Position numbers and translations under genes: made by a program. Shown here piece after piece: positions 48,557 to 56,773 of a DNA stretch of 56,773 nucleotides (its first letter is position 1; every line of letters begins with the position of its first letter). The notes under the pieces were generated by a model that ran no database searches, had not been told where the DNA came from, and saw nothing but the letters and a program-made list of their open reading frames with translations. The DNA is from CAZGOM01 sp964542875 (GTDB lineage Bacteria > Planctomycetota > Phycisphaerae > Phycisphaerales > Phycisphaeraceae). The stretch lies in assembly GCA_964542875.1 (NCBI GenBank), contig CAZIWA010000019.1:1-56773 (forward strand), given 5' to 3'.

Positions 48557-48973
48557 ATGCCTGACACAGCAGAACTGGGATTGCTGGGCAAAGTGGGGTA
48601 TGTGATTTTGTCGGTGCGGGACGTGCCGCGGAGCACGCGGTTTTATCGGGACCTGCTGGGGTTGCCGGTGCGGTCGGAGGCGCCGGGGTGGGTGGAGTTC
48701 GACATGGGGCAGATGGTGCTGGTGATCCATCCGTACCCGGGGATGATGCCGTTCAACAATTCCAATGCGATGCCTGAGGTGGTGTTTGAGTGCCGGGACG
48801 TGACGGGGACGTATGCGAGCCTGCGGGCCAAGGGGCTGCACTTTAGCCATCCGCCTGTGAAGGTGAGCCAGACGTCCCAGGGGGATGGGGTGAGCGCGGA
48901 ATTTCGGGACCCGGACGGGAATCGATTGTCGATTTATGGGATTGTTCCAACGCTCGCAGAAGCAAGAGGTTAG
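48557..48973 (+). CDS. Glyoxalase/VOC-superfamily protein
   Basis: The protein has 138 residues from the ATG at 48557, with AGGAGG 6 nt upstream. Two beta-alpha-beta-beta-beta units are visible, beginning VGYVILSVRDVPRSTRFYRD and VVFECRDVTGTYASLRAKG, and ending EFRDPDGNRLSIYG, the typical VOC close with a metal-binding acidic residue. VOC proteins include glyoxalase I, dioxygenases and bleomycin-binding proteins; the function here is unknown. Monocistronic. Confidence 0.9.
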   Translation: MPDTAELGLLGKVGYVILSVRDVPRSTRFYRDLLGLPVRSEAPGWVEFDMGQMVLVIHPYPGMMPFNNSNAMPEVVFECRDVTGTYASLRAKGLHFSHPPVKVSQTSQGDGVSAEFRDPDGNRLSIYGIVPTLAEARG

Positions 48974-49027
48974 GGTTTTGTCGACATTTCTCGAGTGGTG
49001 TTTTTATAAACTTTTTAATATAATTTA

Positions 49028-49055
49028 TTGACAAATTATAATTAATGCCTAGAAT
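49028..49055 (+). promoter_or_regulatory. Promoter of the giant surface protein
   Basis: TTGACA (49028-49033) and TAGAAT (49050-49055) are 16 bp apart within a strongly AT-rich 70-bp stretch, unlike the rest of the window. It gives a leader of about 45 nt to the ATG at 49108. Confidence 0.7.
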
Positions 49056-49107
49056 TTTGGAGTCTGGGCAGTAGTGTTGGTGTAACTCCATTTTTTGGGA
49101 AAAACGC

Positions 49108-52100
49108 ATGCAATTGATGACTCAACCTGGCGTGGCGAAGGTGGCGGGCGGGTTTATGTCCGGGCTGTCGGGCCTGGCGGGTCGGCTGCGGGCGTATTCG
49201 CGCGGGAGGCAGGAGCAGGTGCGGGGGGCTGCGCTGGAGGCTTTGGAGGGGAGGCAACTGATGACGCTGGCGCCGGTCGGGCCGGTGTTAAATCTGGTGG
49301 ACGGCGGGCATGGCCCGGCGATCGCGGTGGCGGGGGATGGGTCGTTTGATGTGGCATGGACGGCAATGGACAAGTCTGGCGCGGGGGTGTTTGTTCAGCG
49401 CTTTAGCGCGTTGGGGCTGCCGGAGACGGATTTGGTGCGGGTGAACACACAGGAAGAGAATGCGCAGTTTGAGGTGGACATTGCGCGGTCTGGCGATGGG
49501 ACGTTCATGGTGGTGTGGACGACGCTGTCGGAGGAGGCTGGGAAGCTGCTGGATGTGCATGGGCAGTTGTTTGATGCCGACGGCGAGAAGGTGGGGACGG
49601 AATTCGCGGTGAACGGGGTGACGCTGGGGAACCAGCAGAAGGCCAGCGTGACGGCGCTGCCGAGCAGCTCGGACGTGGCGGCGGATGGGTTTTTGGTGAC
49701 GTGGATGAGCATCGATGACGAGGGGCAGAGCATTCAGGGGCAGGTGTATTCGCATACCGGCGCGGCGGTGGGGGATGCATTTACCGTGGGGACGGTGGCG
49801 ATCGAAGGCAACACGCTGATGAGCCCGAAGGTGGGGGCGGCGGATGACGGGTCGTTTGTGGTGGGGTGGCAGGAGCTTGAGGAAACCAAGAACAGCGTGG
49901 TGATGTACGGGCAGCGTTTCAAGAGCGACGGCGAGAAGACCGGCGAGGTGTTTACGGGGGCGCAGGCCATGGCGACCTTCGCTGACGGGGCGGCGACCGT
50001 GCCGACGTACGACATGGCGGTGGCGGGGGATGGGTATGTGGTGTTCACCTACGACAACTACAACTTCGAGGGCCAGAACTGGGATGTGATGGCGCAGGTG
50101 GTGAGCCACGAGAACCTTCCGGACTTTGCGGCGTTCATGGTGAACGACACGGTTTTGGGGGACCAGTTCCATTCATCGGTGACGTTCAAGAGCGACAGCA
50201 CGATCCTGGTGACGTGGGAGGGCAAAGGGAGCATCAACCAGCAGAATGGCCAGGTGGTGTTTGCGCGAAGATTTGTAGGCACGGGCATCGGCGGGCCGGA
50301 ACTGACGGTGAGCGGACAGGTGGATGGGTTTGGCGAGGGGCTTTATCCGCAGATGGGCCGACACAGCGACAGCGGGTTCGCAGTGGCGTGGAATGGTTTT
50401 GGCGCGCTACAGGGGCAGAACGTGAAGGTGCTGGGGCGGGTGTTTGACGATGTGGTGGCGGGGCCGTCGGCGCTGGTGACGGGCAATGGGCTGGTGATCG
50501 CCAATGGGAGCACGACGACGAGCTTTAACGATCTGACTTCGTTTGGCGTGGTGACGGTGGGCGGGCAGCAAGTGCTGCACACTTTCCGGGTGACCAACAC
50601 GGGGACGCAGGAACTGGTGACGAAGAATCTGATTGTGCCGCAGGGGTTTGGGCTTGTGGAGGGGCTGAGCGAGAAAATCGCGCCCGGCGGGTTTGACGAG
50701 ATCACGATTGCGCTGCTGACGCAGGAGGTGGGCAGCCTGTCGAAGGTGGTGAGCTTCGGCGTGAACATGGGGAATGTGACGACGTACGCGTTCACCATTT
50801 CCGGCGAGGTGCAGCAGGCACAGAGCACGGGGGTGTACATCATCAATAAGAACACCGCCAAGGGTGACCGGATATTCATCGATGACAATAACAACCGGGT
50901 GACATTCAACTACACGGGGGCAGGGTCTGCGAAGCTGACGACGGACCCGGTGACGAAGAAGTTCCTGTCGATCGAACTGACGGGGACGGACCCGAAAACC
51001 GGATTGACGATCGATGTGAATGCCAAGGGAAATTCGGTGGGCAAGAACGGCACGGCGACGGGGACGGGCACGGGCGCCGGGTCGGTGGGGCTGATCACCA
51101 TCGCGGGGGGAATGAGGAGTTTTTCTGCAAAGGAAATGAGCCTGAGCGGGGATTTCGTCGCGCAGGGGTTCGTGAAGACGGTGATGCTGGGGAACGTGGG
51201 TTCCGGTGAACAGCATGTGTTTACGCTCAATGGGACAAACAAGGAGCGGGCGAGCATCAGCCTGGGACAGGTGAAGGACATCACGTTCACGTCCGCTGGG
51301 ATGATCGATACGCTTCGGGTGGTGCGGTGGGATGACAATGTGGGGGTGACGGATGTGATCACGGCGCCGGTGATCGACACGCTGAAGGTGATCGGCATTA
51401 AGCAGACCAAAGCGGTGGCCGGCGTGGTGGGCGACTTTGAAGCGACTTTGAAGCTTTCGGGCGCGGGGCTGACCAAGCCGATCCTCAAGACGCTGGGGAC
51501 GCTGGATATCGCCGGGAGCTGGGTGGGGTCTGCGGAGAAGGAAAATTCCGTGGCGGGCACGGTGGGGACGATCAATGTAGATGGGGATTGGTTGCAAGGC
51601 TCCCTGCACCTGAGCGCGATCAACGGCACGCCAGGCAGCGTGGGCAAACTGGGCAGCATCACGGTGGATGGACAGGTGACGGCCAGTACGTTGTTTGTTC
51701 CTGGTTCGGTGACTTCGTTTAAAGCAGGTGAATGGGATGGCGGCCTATTATCGGCGCTGAGCGTGGGGACATTCACCATCACGGGACGCAGTTCGTCGTA
51801 TGGTCAGGTGGTACTGGCGGGAAATATGAGAGGGGATTTGGCCGTAAATCCGGATAACCTGCCGCTGACGGGGAATGTGCTGGGGACGTTCAGCGTTGCG
51901 GGGAAGGTGAGCGACAGCGTGGTGCGCGTGAAGGGCAACACGGGGGCGATCACCTTCAAGGGCGCGGATTCCGTGCTCTTTACGGCGACGGGGAAAGTGC
52001 TTTCATTCACCAGCACGGGACAGGTGCTGGGGGACTCGGTACTGGAATCCAGCAGCGAAATCGGGGCGATTAAAGCGATCAACTGGCTGGGAGGCGAGAT

Positions 52101-53823
52101 CCTTGCGCAGAAGGTGCTTTCGCTTTCGATTTCGGGCGCGTTCAAGATTGCAGAAAATGCGTATGCGCCCAATAACTTCACGGCCGCCGTAAGCCTGGGG
52201 ACGGTGGGCGGGGTTTCGCTGGGGAATGTGGGCATCAGCGGAACGGTGACGGGCGGCGCGTGGGAGACCAAGGGCTCGGTGGGGGCGATGACGGTGGGCG
52301 CGATGGGGGATATCAATATCAGCATCGGCGGCGGGCTGACGTCATTCACAAGCAAGAGCGAAGTGATGGCGGGCGTGCAACTGAAGGTGGCTGGGATGGC
52401 GGGGGCGATTTCAGCGAGGAGCTGGGATGGCGGGTACATCGAGGCGGCGAAGATCGGGACGATCACGACGACCGGTGTGAAGAAGGCCGGTACGACGCCG
52501 GCAACGCCCGGGAATTTTTCCGCGAATGTTTCGGCGACGGGGGCTGGATACAACCTGACAGGCAAGACCAAACCGGTGTTGATTGCGGGGATGAACGTGG
52601 ATGGACGGCTGGGAACTGGCGGGGAGGGGTTTGCGACAGTGACGTCCATGGGGAGGATGGGCGCGGTGAAGGCGGGATCGCTGCTGAATGCGTCGATCAA
52701 TGCCGCGGACGACCTAACGAGCGTGTCGAGCCAGGGGACCGCTGAGAATGTGCGGATCACCGCGGGTCAGAGGCTGGGGGCGGTGACTTCGATCAACTGG
52801 CTGGGCGGAGAAATCACGGCGCAGCAGATCACCTCGATTACGATCAAGGGCCAGAAGGCGAGTAAGAATGAAGCGTTTATTTCCGGCGACTTTACGGGGA
52901 CGGTGACCGCGGTGGGAACGCCCGGCGGGCCGGTGAAGCTGGTGGACCTGGGCGCGGTGACGGTGGCGGGAAACCTGGGCATCCTGGGGATGTCCGGCGC
53001 GCACTTTAATGTGCTGGGCAAGATGGGGGCGGTGACGGCAGGCGCGATCGGCGATACGACGATCTCGCTGGGCGGAGCGCTGGCAAGCATCACCAGCAAG
53101 GGCCTGGTGAGCGGGCTGACGGTGATCGCAGGCGTGATGGGCGAAGATACGTTCACGGGCGGCGCGGTGGGCGCGGTATCGGTGGGGGCGATCGCCAACA
53201 GCGTGTTTCACACCGGGAAGATGACATCGCTGAGCGTGACGGGCCGGAAGGCTTCGGCATCCGCGGGGCCGGAGATCATTGGTAATGCATCGGGCCTGAC
53301 GCTTACGATCGAGGATTCGACGGCCAAAGCGGGCACGCTGATGCTGGGTGGCCTGACGGTGGCGGGAGCGCTGACGGACTCGAAGATCAGGGTGTCGGAC
53401 AACACGGGCAACGTGTCGGTGGGGAGCATCAGCAACTCCAACCTGTATGTGGGCGTGAAGTCCACGTTTGATGAAGGGTTGCCGGAGTCGTTCACGGCAT
53501 TTGAGCGGCTGAGCGCCAAGCTGACGGGTTTCGCGGTGACAGGGAAGGGCGTGGCGTCAGATGCGGCATCGTTTGTGAACAGCAATGTGGCTGCGGGGCA
53601 GTTGGTGAATGTGTCGCTGAAACTGGTGGCGGCGGTGGAAAGCGAAGCGACATTCGGCCTGGCGGCGGGGTCGAAGATCGGGACGTACAAGCGGTTGCTG
53701 GCGGCGGGCTCGACGGCGACGAAGAACGTGACCAATGTGACGGCGCCGGAGACGTATGATGAACCGGAGGGCACAACGTTTGTGCTGAGGATTGTGACGC
53801 GCCCGCCTGGGATGTTTATATGA
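49108..53823 (+). CDS. Giant surface/secreted protein with LEPR-type N-terminus
   Basis: The protein has 1571 residues. The N-terminus lacks a standard signal peptide but carries ALEALEGRQLMTLAP near residues 41-55, the LEPR-XLL-type motif that marks planctomycete exported giants. Residues ~60-440 contain repeated beta strands with GDGSFDVAWT, GDGTFMVVWT, DDGSFVVGWQ (propeller-like). Residues ~450-565 form a choice-of-anchor-D-like sandwich (HTFRVTNTGTQEL, KIAPGGFDEITIALL). The remaining ~1000 residues are Gly/Thr/Val-rich repeats (for example GTVGTINVDGDWLQGSLHLS) suggesting a beta-helix. It is likely an adhesin or cell-surface structure. Its stop overlaps hscB by 4 bp. Confidence 0.75.
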   Translation: MQLMTQPGVAKVAGGFMSGLSGLAGRLRAYSRGRQEQVRGAALEALEGRQLMTLAPVGPVLNLVDGGHGPAIAVAGDGSFDVAWTAMDKSGAGVFVQRFSALGLPETDLVRVNTQEENAQFEVDIARSGDGTFMVVWTTLSEEAGKLLDVHGQLFDADGEKVGTEFAVNGVTLGNQQKASVTALPSSSDVAADGFLVTWMSIDDEGQSIQGQVYSHTGAAVGDAFTVGTVAIEGNTLMSPKVGAADDGSFVVGWQELEETKNSVVMYGQRFKSDGEKTGEVFTGAQAMATFADGAATVPTYDMAVAGDGYVVFTYDNYNFEGQNWDVMAQVVSHENLPDFAAFMVNDTVLGDQFHSSVTFKSDSTILVTWEGKGSINQQNGQVVFARRFVGTGIGGPELTVSGQVDGFGEGLYPQMGRHSDSGFAVAWNGFGALQGQNVKVLGRVFDDVVAGPSALVTGNGLVIANGSTTTSFNDLTSFGVVTVGGQQVLHTFRVTNTGTQELVTKNLIVPQGFGLVEGLSEKIAPGGFDEITIALLTQEVGSLSKVVSFGVNMGNVTTYAFTISGEVQQAQSTGVYIINKNTAKGDRIFIDDNNNRVTFNYTGAGSAKLTTDPVTKKFLSIELTGTDPKTGLTIDVNAKGNSVGKNGTATGTGTGAGSVGLITIAGGMRSFSAKEMSLSGDFVAQGFVKTVMLGNVGSGEQHVFTLNGTNKERASISLGQVKDITFTSAGMIDTLRVVRWDDNVGVTDVITAPVIDTLKVIGIKQTKAVAGVVGDFEATLKLSGAGLTKPILKTLGTLDIAGSWVGSAEKENSVAGTVGTINVDGDWLQGSLHLSAINGTPGSVGKLGSITVDGQVTASTLFVPGSVTSFKAGEWDGGLLSALSVGTFTITGRSSSYGQVVLAGNMRGDLAVNPDNLPLTGNVLGTFSVAGKVSDSVVRVKGNTGAITFKGADSVLFTATGKVLSFTSTGQVLGDSVLESSSEIGAIKAINWLGGEILAQKVLSLSISGAFKIAENAYAPNNFTAAVSLGTVGGVSLGNVGISGTVTGGAWETKGSVGAMTVGAMGDINISIGGGLTSFTSKSEVMAGVQLKVAGMAGAISARSWDGGYIEAAKIGTITTTGVKKAGTTPATPGNFSANVSATGAGYNLTGKTKPVLIAGMNVDGRLGTGGEGFATVTSMGRMGAVKAGSLLNASINAADDLTSVSSQGTAENVRITAGQRLGAVTSINWLGGEITAQQITSITIKGQKASKNEAFISGDFTGTVTAVGTPGGPVKLVDLGAVTVAGNLGILGMSGAHFNVLGKMGAVTAGAIGDTTISLGGALASITSKGLVSGLTVIAGVMGEDTFTGGAVGAVSVGAIANSVFHTGKMTSLSVTGRKASASAGPEIIGNASGLTLTIEDSTAKAGTLMLGGLTVAGALTDSKIRVSDNTGNVSVGSISNSNLYVGVKSTFDEGLPESFTAFERLSAKLTGFAVTGKGVASDAASFVNSNVAAGQLVNVSLKLVAAVESEATFGLAAGSKIGTYKRLLAAGSTATKNVTNVTAPETYDEPEGTTFVLRIVTRPPGMFI

Positions 53824-54320
53824 GTGATCCATTTGAGACGTTGGGTGTGCCCCGGGCTTTTACGATCGAGCCAAAGCGGCTGCAGGAGCGTTTTATTGCG
53901 TTGAGCGCGGCCAACCATCCGGATCGGTACACCGATCCGATGGATCAGGCGGACGCGGCGGAGCGTGCGTCGGTGATCAATGATGCGCACCGGGTGATTG
54001 CCGATCCGATGCTTCGGGCGCAGGCTCTGCTGGGCCTGCTTGCGCCGGAGATGGGTAAAGAGGATGCCAATGCGCTGCCGAAAGGTTTTTTGATGGAGGT
54101 GATGGAGATCCGGGAGGGGATCGAAGAAGCCAAAGCCGAGGGGGACAAGGCGAAGCTGGCGCAGGTGAAGGCGACGGCAGAGCAAGAGTTTAAAGAACGG
54201 CTGGGGGTGCTGAGGGGTTTATTGGACGAAGCGTGCGCGGGGGCGTCGGGAGGGCTGGCGCAGGCACGGCTGGAACTGAATGCAATGCGGTATTTGAAGC
54301 GGATGATTGAGGGGGTTTGA
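53820..54320 (+). CDS. hscB: HscB-like J-domain co-chaperone
   Basis: The protein has 166 residues, the usual Hsc20 length. The J-domain occupies residues ~4-75 with the invariant HPD in AANHPDRYTDP, and the C-terminal three-helix domain, which binds the IscU scaffold, follows (FLMEVMEIREGIEEA). It stimulates HscA in iron-sulfur cluster transfer. Its ATG overlaps the stop of the giant surface protein gene (ATGA), an unexpected partner; no isc genes are in the window. Confidence 0.88.
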   Translation: MSDPFETLGVPRAFTIEPKRLQERFIALSAANHPDRYTDPMDQADAAERASVINDAHRVIADPMLRAQALLGLLAPEMGKEDANALPKGFLMEVMEIREGIEEAKAEGDKAKLAQVKATAEQEFKERLGVLRGLLDEACAGASGGLAQARLELNAMRYLKRMIEGV

Positions 54321-54408
54321 GGAAGGTATAAGGTATAAGTAAGAGACAGAAGGGTGGGGGGCTGTGTGCTGATGTGGGGAGAGGGTTGAGGGGGATTTTT
54401 CGAGACTT

Positions 54409-54555
54409 TAGCGTCAATACAGAGAAAAGATTCTTCAGCCCCCATCGAGGGGGCCGAAGAACAAGAAACAATCAATTGATTCTTTACCGGGGGCTGCGCT
54501 CGAAGACTCGCTGACCTCCGGCTACAACCGGTCGCCCCGCTGGGGCCAGAAGATG
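54409..54555. repeat. Dispersed intergenic element, copy 2, with hairpin C
   Basis: TTCTTCAGCCCCC (54431-54443), loop ATCGA, GGGGGCCGAAGAA (54449-54461). Compared with copy 1, an A-T pair is replaced by C-G, a compensatory change, and one other pair is disrupted. The flanks match 41299-41445. No gene is seen in 54321-54757. Confidence 0.75.
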
Positions 54556-54687
54556 TCGGTCGCACTCGCATCCAAATGCACGCAACCTTGTAGTGTTGCT
54601 AAAGAGTTGATTTTTAGGTTGAGGGATGGGTTTTTTGAGGCTTTGGTTTTAGAGTGCGCTTTATTGGTTGGTTTGGTTGCTATTGAT

Positions 54688-54732
54688 GCAGGCGCGTGCA
54701 AGATACAGCACGGCTTCGGGCCGTGCTGTATC
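54688..54732. repeat. GCAGGCGCGTGCAAGA repeat with adjoining strong hairpin
   Basis: GCAGGCGCGTGCAAGA (54688-54703) also occurs at 34500 and 48213. It runs into a 13-bp stem, GATACAGCACGGC with GCCGTGCTGTATC (54702-54714 and 54720-54732), with loop TTCGG. It lies 26 bp past the stop of the lipoprotein gene on the minus strand but lacks a T-run. Confidence 0.7.
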
Positions 54733-54757
54733 GCTCAGATTTGAGGATTGAGTTTGG

Positions 54758-55441
54758 TCAGGGGAGGGTTGAGGAGGCGCCGGGGTCTTTGCCGGTGCTG
54801 GCGGCCTCGATCTTGGAGGAGAATTCTGCGGAGACGCGGCCGAGTTCGGCGATGAGGGCGTCGAGGTTCTTGTTGGTTGCGGCCTGGTTTTCCTTGATCT
54901 TGACGAAGATGGGCTGGACGGATTTTACGCCCGCCTGGGTGAGGTCGTTGGAGAGGGCGGTGTTGACGTCCTGGAGGTTCTGGCGAAGGGGGCCAAAAGA
55001 CTGCTGGACGGCGCGGTAGGCGTCGGCGACCTGGCTGTACTGGGCTTTGGAGCTGTCGATACGCGCCTGGGAGGAGGCGCGGATTTCGGGGTCTTTGATC
55101 TGGGCGAGCTGGGTTTCCCAGCTCTTGAACCAGGCGGCCTTCTTTTCTTCCATGGCGTTGGCGCGGCTGTGGAGCTTGTCGGCCTGGATGTTGAGCTGCT
55201 TGAGGGCGTCGGCGTAGGCCTGGTACTGGGGCTTGAGGTCAGGTGCGGGGCGGTTGATGAGGGTGTCGAGCAGGTCGACGGTTTTGTTGAGCTGGATTTG
55301 TGCGGCGCTGGTTTCCGCTTTGGCTGCGGTGAGGGCCTGGGCGGCGATATCGGCCTTCTGGTAGCCCTTGTCGGCGCAGCCGGGAGTGACGGCGAGAAGA
55401 GAGAGGCCGACGATGGCGAGGACGGTTGGTTTGAAGGACAT
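54758..55441 (-). CDS. DUF2959-family lipoprotein
   Basis: The protein has 227 residues from the ATG at 55441. A lipoprotein signal peptide (LAIVGLSLLAVTPGC) precedes a Cys at residue 22; the lipobox VTPGC is atypical. The mature part is a long helical domain with the DUF2959 pattern: AKAETSAAQIQLNKTVDLL, then AAWFKSWETQLAQI, YRAVQQSFGPLRQNLQDV and a final helix. Function is unknown. Orientation and spacing suggest its own promoter. Confidence 0.75.
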   Translation of the reverse strand: MSFKPTVLAIVGLSLLAVTPGCADKGYQKADIAAQALTAAKAETSAAQIQLNKTVDLLDTLINRPAPDLKPQYQAYADALKQLNIQADKLHSRANAMEEKKAAWFKSWETQLAQIKDPEIRASSQARIDSSKAQYSQVADAYRAVQQSFGPLRQNLQDVNTALSNDLTQAGVKSVQPIFVKIKENQAATNKNLDALIAELGRVSAEFSSKIEAASTGKDPGASSTLP

Positions 55442-55566
55442 GGTGTGTCTCCGAAATAGGGGTACAGACACGAGTATAGTGCGGAAGATGATTTGGGGGA
55501 GTCGGGGATTTCCCCAAGTTGTTTGATGGGGATGGTTGGTGGTTTTTGGGGAGGCGTGAGCAAGAT

Positions 55567-55605
55567 ACGCCGTAGCCCGTGGACGGTCTACGGTGTGCCG
55601 CCCGG
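55567..55605. repeat. ACGCCGTAG repeat, copy 2
   Basis: The block ACGCCGTAGCCCGTGGACGG and its continuation match 44309-44347. CCGTAG and CTACGG can pair to form a hairpin. Confidence 0.7.
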
Positions 55606-55646
55606 GAGGGGTTGGTGATGATGGGGGCGTGGTGGTTTTTTGTGGG

Positions 55647-55710
55647 TTGAGCGGGAGGTCGGGCTGATGCCCGAATACCCTCGTTTGCACGTCGGGCTAA
55701 CGTGTTTTTT
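55647..55710. repeat. REP-like repeat (SPTRQRG type), copy 2
   Basis: TTGAGCGGGAGGTCGGGC and its continuation match 44388-44450. The stem TCGGGC/GCCCGA is kept with loop TGAT in place of TGTT. It lies about 40 bp after the ACGCCGTAG copy, as in the first locus, so the two blocks travel together. Confidence 0.75.
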
Positions 55711-55730
55711 GGGTTTGGATGGAGGAGGGG

Positions 55731-56636
55731 TTATTCGGTTTCGTTGGGGAGGATGATGATGCGGAAGCCGGAGAAGTTGCTGGCGCTGTCGGGGTAGAAC
55801 TTTGAGCGTGCGGCGGAGCGGCAGTCGGATTGGCGGGCGGCCCAGGATCCGCCTCGGGTGGAGCGTTTTTCGTCGCCGGTGATTTCGGGGGTTTTGGGGC
55901 CGGAGGGGTTTCGAGTGCTGGTTTTGGGGGAGGTGTCGGGGTAGGGGGCGTAGCGGTCGAGGGTCCATTCCATGGCGTTGCCGTGGGTGTCGAAGAGGCC
56001 CCAGGTGTTTGGTTTTTTGGTTTCGACGGGGTGGGTTTTGCCTTCGGCGTTTTCGCGATGCCAGGCGGTTTCGTCGAGGGTGCCGGGGCCGAAGGCGGTT
56101 TTGTCGGCGGACCGGGCGGCGAATTCCCACTGGGCTTCGGTGGGGAGGGTGCAGGTCTGGCGGAGCTTTTTACTGAGCCATGCGCAGTAGGCCTGGGCGT
56201 CGTTAAAGGAGACGACGACGACGGGGTGGTTGTCGGCCTGATCAAAGCCGGGGTTGCGCCAGGTGACGTCCTTGGTGAGGACGGTGTTGCCGGCGCTGTA
56301 GGCCCAGGCTTTGCCGGCTTTTTCGGCATCGGTTTTATAGCCGGTGTCATCGACGAATTTTTTGAATTGGCCGACGGTGACTTCGTGGCGGCCGATGTAG
56401 TAAGGGCGGGTGATCCTGATGTGGCGCTGGTTTTCGTCGGAGGAGCGGTCGGGCTCGGTGAGGGGGCTGCCCATGTTGAATTTGCCGGGCTCGACGAGGA
56501 TGGTGGGGCCGGCGATGGCGGGGTCCGGGGCGGCGCCGCCTGGCTGGGTGGCGGCGTCCTGGGCCAGGAGGGGCTGGAGGGCCAGGAGGGTGATGAGGAG
56601 CGATTGGGCGGCGCGTTTGAGCATGAGGGCTGTCAT
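55731..56636 (-). CDS. SUMF1/FGE-family domain protein, secreted
   Basis: The protein has 301 residues. A signal peptide covers residues ~1-25 (SLLITLLALQPLLAQ); a second in-frame ATG at codon 5 is possible. The SUMF1/EgtB/PvdO fold is clear: FNMGSPLTEPDRSSDENQ, YYIGRHEVTVGQFKKF, PVVVVSFNDAQAYCAWLSKK, LPTEAQWEFAAR, GNAMEWT, STRGGSWAARQSDCRSAARS. True formylglycine-generating enzymes use two Cys after GGSW/Y; here the first is replaced by Ala and one remains. It is probably not the sulfatase maturase. The upstream region is AT-rich. Confidence 0.85.
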   Translation of the reverse strand: MTALMLKRAAQSLLITLLALQPLLAQDAATQPGGAAPDPAIAGPTILVEPGKFNMGSPLTEPDRSSDENQRHIRITRPYYIGRHEVTVGQFKKFVDDTGYKTDAEKAGKAWAYSAGNTVLTKDVTWRNPGFDQADNHPVVVVSFNDAQAYCAWLSKKLRQTCTLPTEAQWEFAARSADKTAFGPGTLDETAWHRENAEGKTHPVETKKPNTWGLFDTHGNAMEWTLDRYAPYPDTSPKTSTRNPSGPKTPEITGDEKRSTRGGSWAARQSDCRSAARSKFYPDSASNFSGFRIIILPNETE

Positions 56637-56716
56637 TTATAATTTTAAATGTATAAATTGTGAATTAGATGCCTGAAAATAGGGGATTTTGAGGGGTGTG
56701 ATTGAGCTTTGCGGGC

Positions 56717-56773
56717 TCAGACTTTGCCGACCATGAGGGCGCTGGTGTCGGATTTGCTCATGAAGATGGTGGC
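56717..56773 (-). CDS. C-terminal end of a gene cut by the window edge
   Basis: Eighteen codons end in TGA on the minus strand (residues ...KSDTSALMVGKV). Too short to identify; the gene continues beyond the window. Confidence 0.4.
   Translation of the reverse strand, partial: ATIFMSKSDTSALMVGKV

Noticed and set aside
55731..56636. Active formylglycine-generating enzyme for the sulfatase
   Set aside because: One of the two active-site cysteines is missing and the gene lies 25 kb from the sulfatase.
1..56773. CRISPR arrays, insertion sequences, integrases or phage genes
   Set aside because: I looked for regular spaced repeats, transposase motifs and terminal inverted repeats and saw none; the repeats present are short palindromic intergenic elements.

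Overview
The window looks like a piece of a planctomycete genome, most likely class Phycisphaerae, from a metagenome assembly. The evidence is about 60% GC, a giant surface protein with an N-terminal LEPR-type motif (LEALEGRQLMT), several H-X9-DG-type pseudopilins, sulfatase and polysaccharide-processing genes, and intergenic REP-like repeats. Two runs of 100 N (7233-7332 and 39163-39262) are each flanked by identical 55-bp copies. Removing one copy and the Ns restores a pseudopilin gene and tyrS in frame, so both gaps are scaffolding artefacts.

Layout: 1-5056 is a type IV pilus/type II secretion-like operon (PilM-PilN fusion and two single-pass membrane proteins) ending in a strong terminator. 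5372-31099 is a glycan-use region in which four pseudopilin genes sit beside transcription regulators (GntR/LacI-type, AraC, LacI) or large secreted or carbohydrate-active proteins (two ~940-residue CBM/GH-like proteins, a heparinase II/III-like lyase, an aldo/keto reductase, a sulfatase). Housekeeping genes are interspersed: a GNAT, Uma2, tRNA-Leu(CAG), DUF485/ActP acetate symporter, WD40, UbiA and an AAC(3)-like enzyme. 31137-35381 is a minus-strand catabolic cluster: GntR/FCD regulator, amidohydrolase, DHDPS/NAL aldolase and a BNR sialidase-like protein.

35495-46169 holds a secreted unknown, hisS, tyrS, an M20 peptidase, a GH-like protein, a zinc-ribbon protein, a degenerate RNase H-like protein and AlkD. 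46237-56773 holds GTP-PEPCK, a VOC protein, the 1571-residue surface protein overlapping hscB, a DUF2959 lipoprotein, a SUMF1-domain protein and the end of one more gene.

The most striking signal is upstream of hisS on the minus strand. A promoter is followed by a 21-codon reading frame with eight histidine codons, mutually exclusive hairpins and an intrinsic terminator, then hisS. This is the full arrangement of a His-leader-peptide transcription attenuator controlling histidyl-tRNA synthetase. Other recurring signals are leaderless starts (a TAnnnT box 7-9 nt before ATG at about eight genes), a perfect 18-bp operator palindrome inside the lacI-type promoter, and families of intergenic hairpin repeats.
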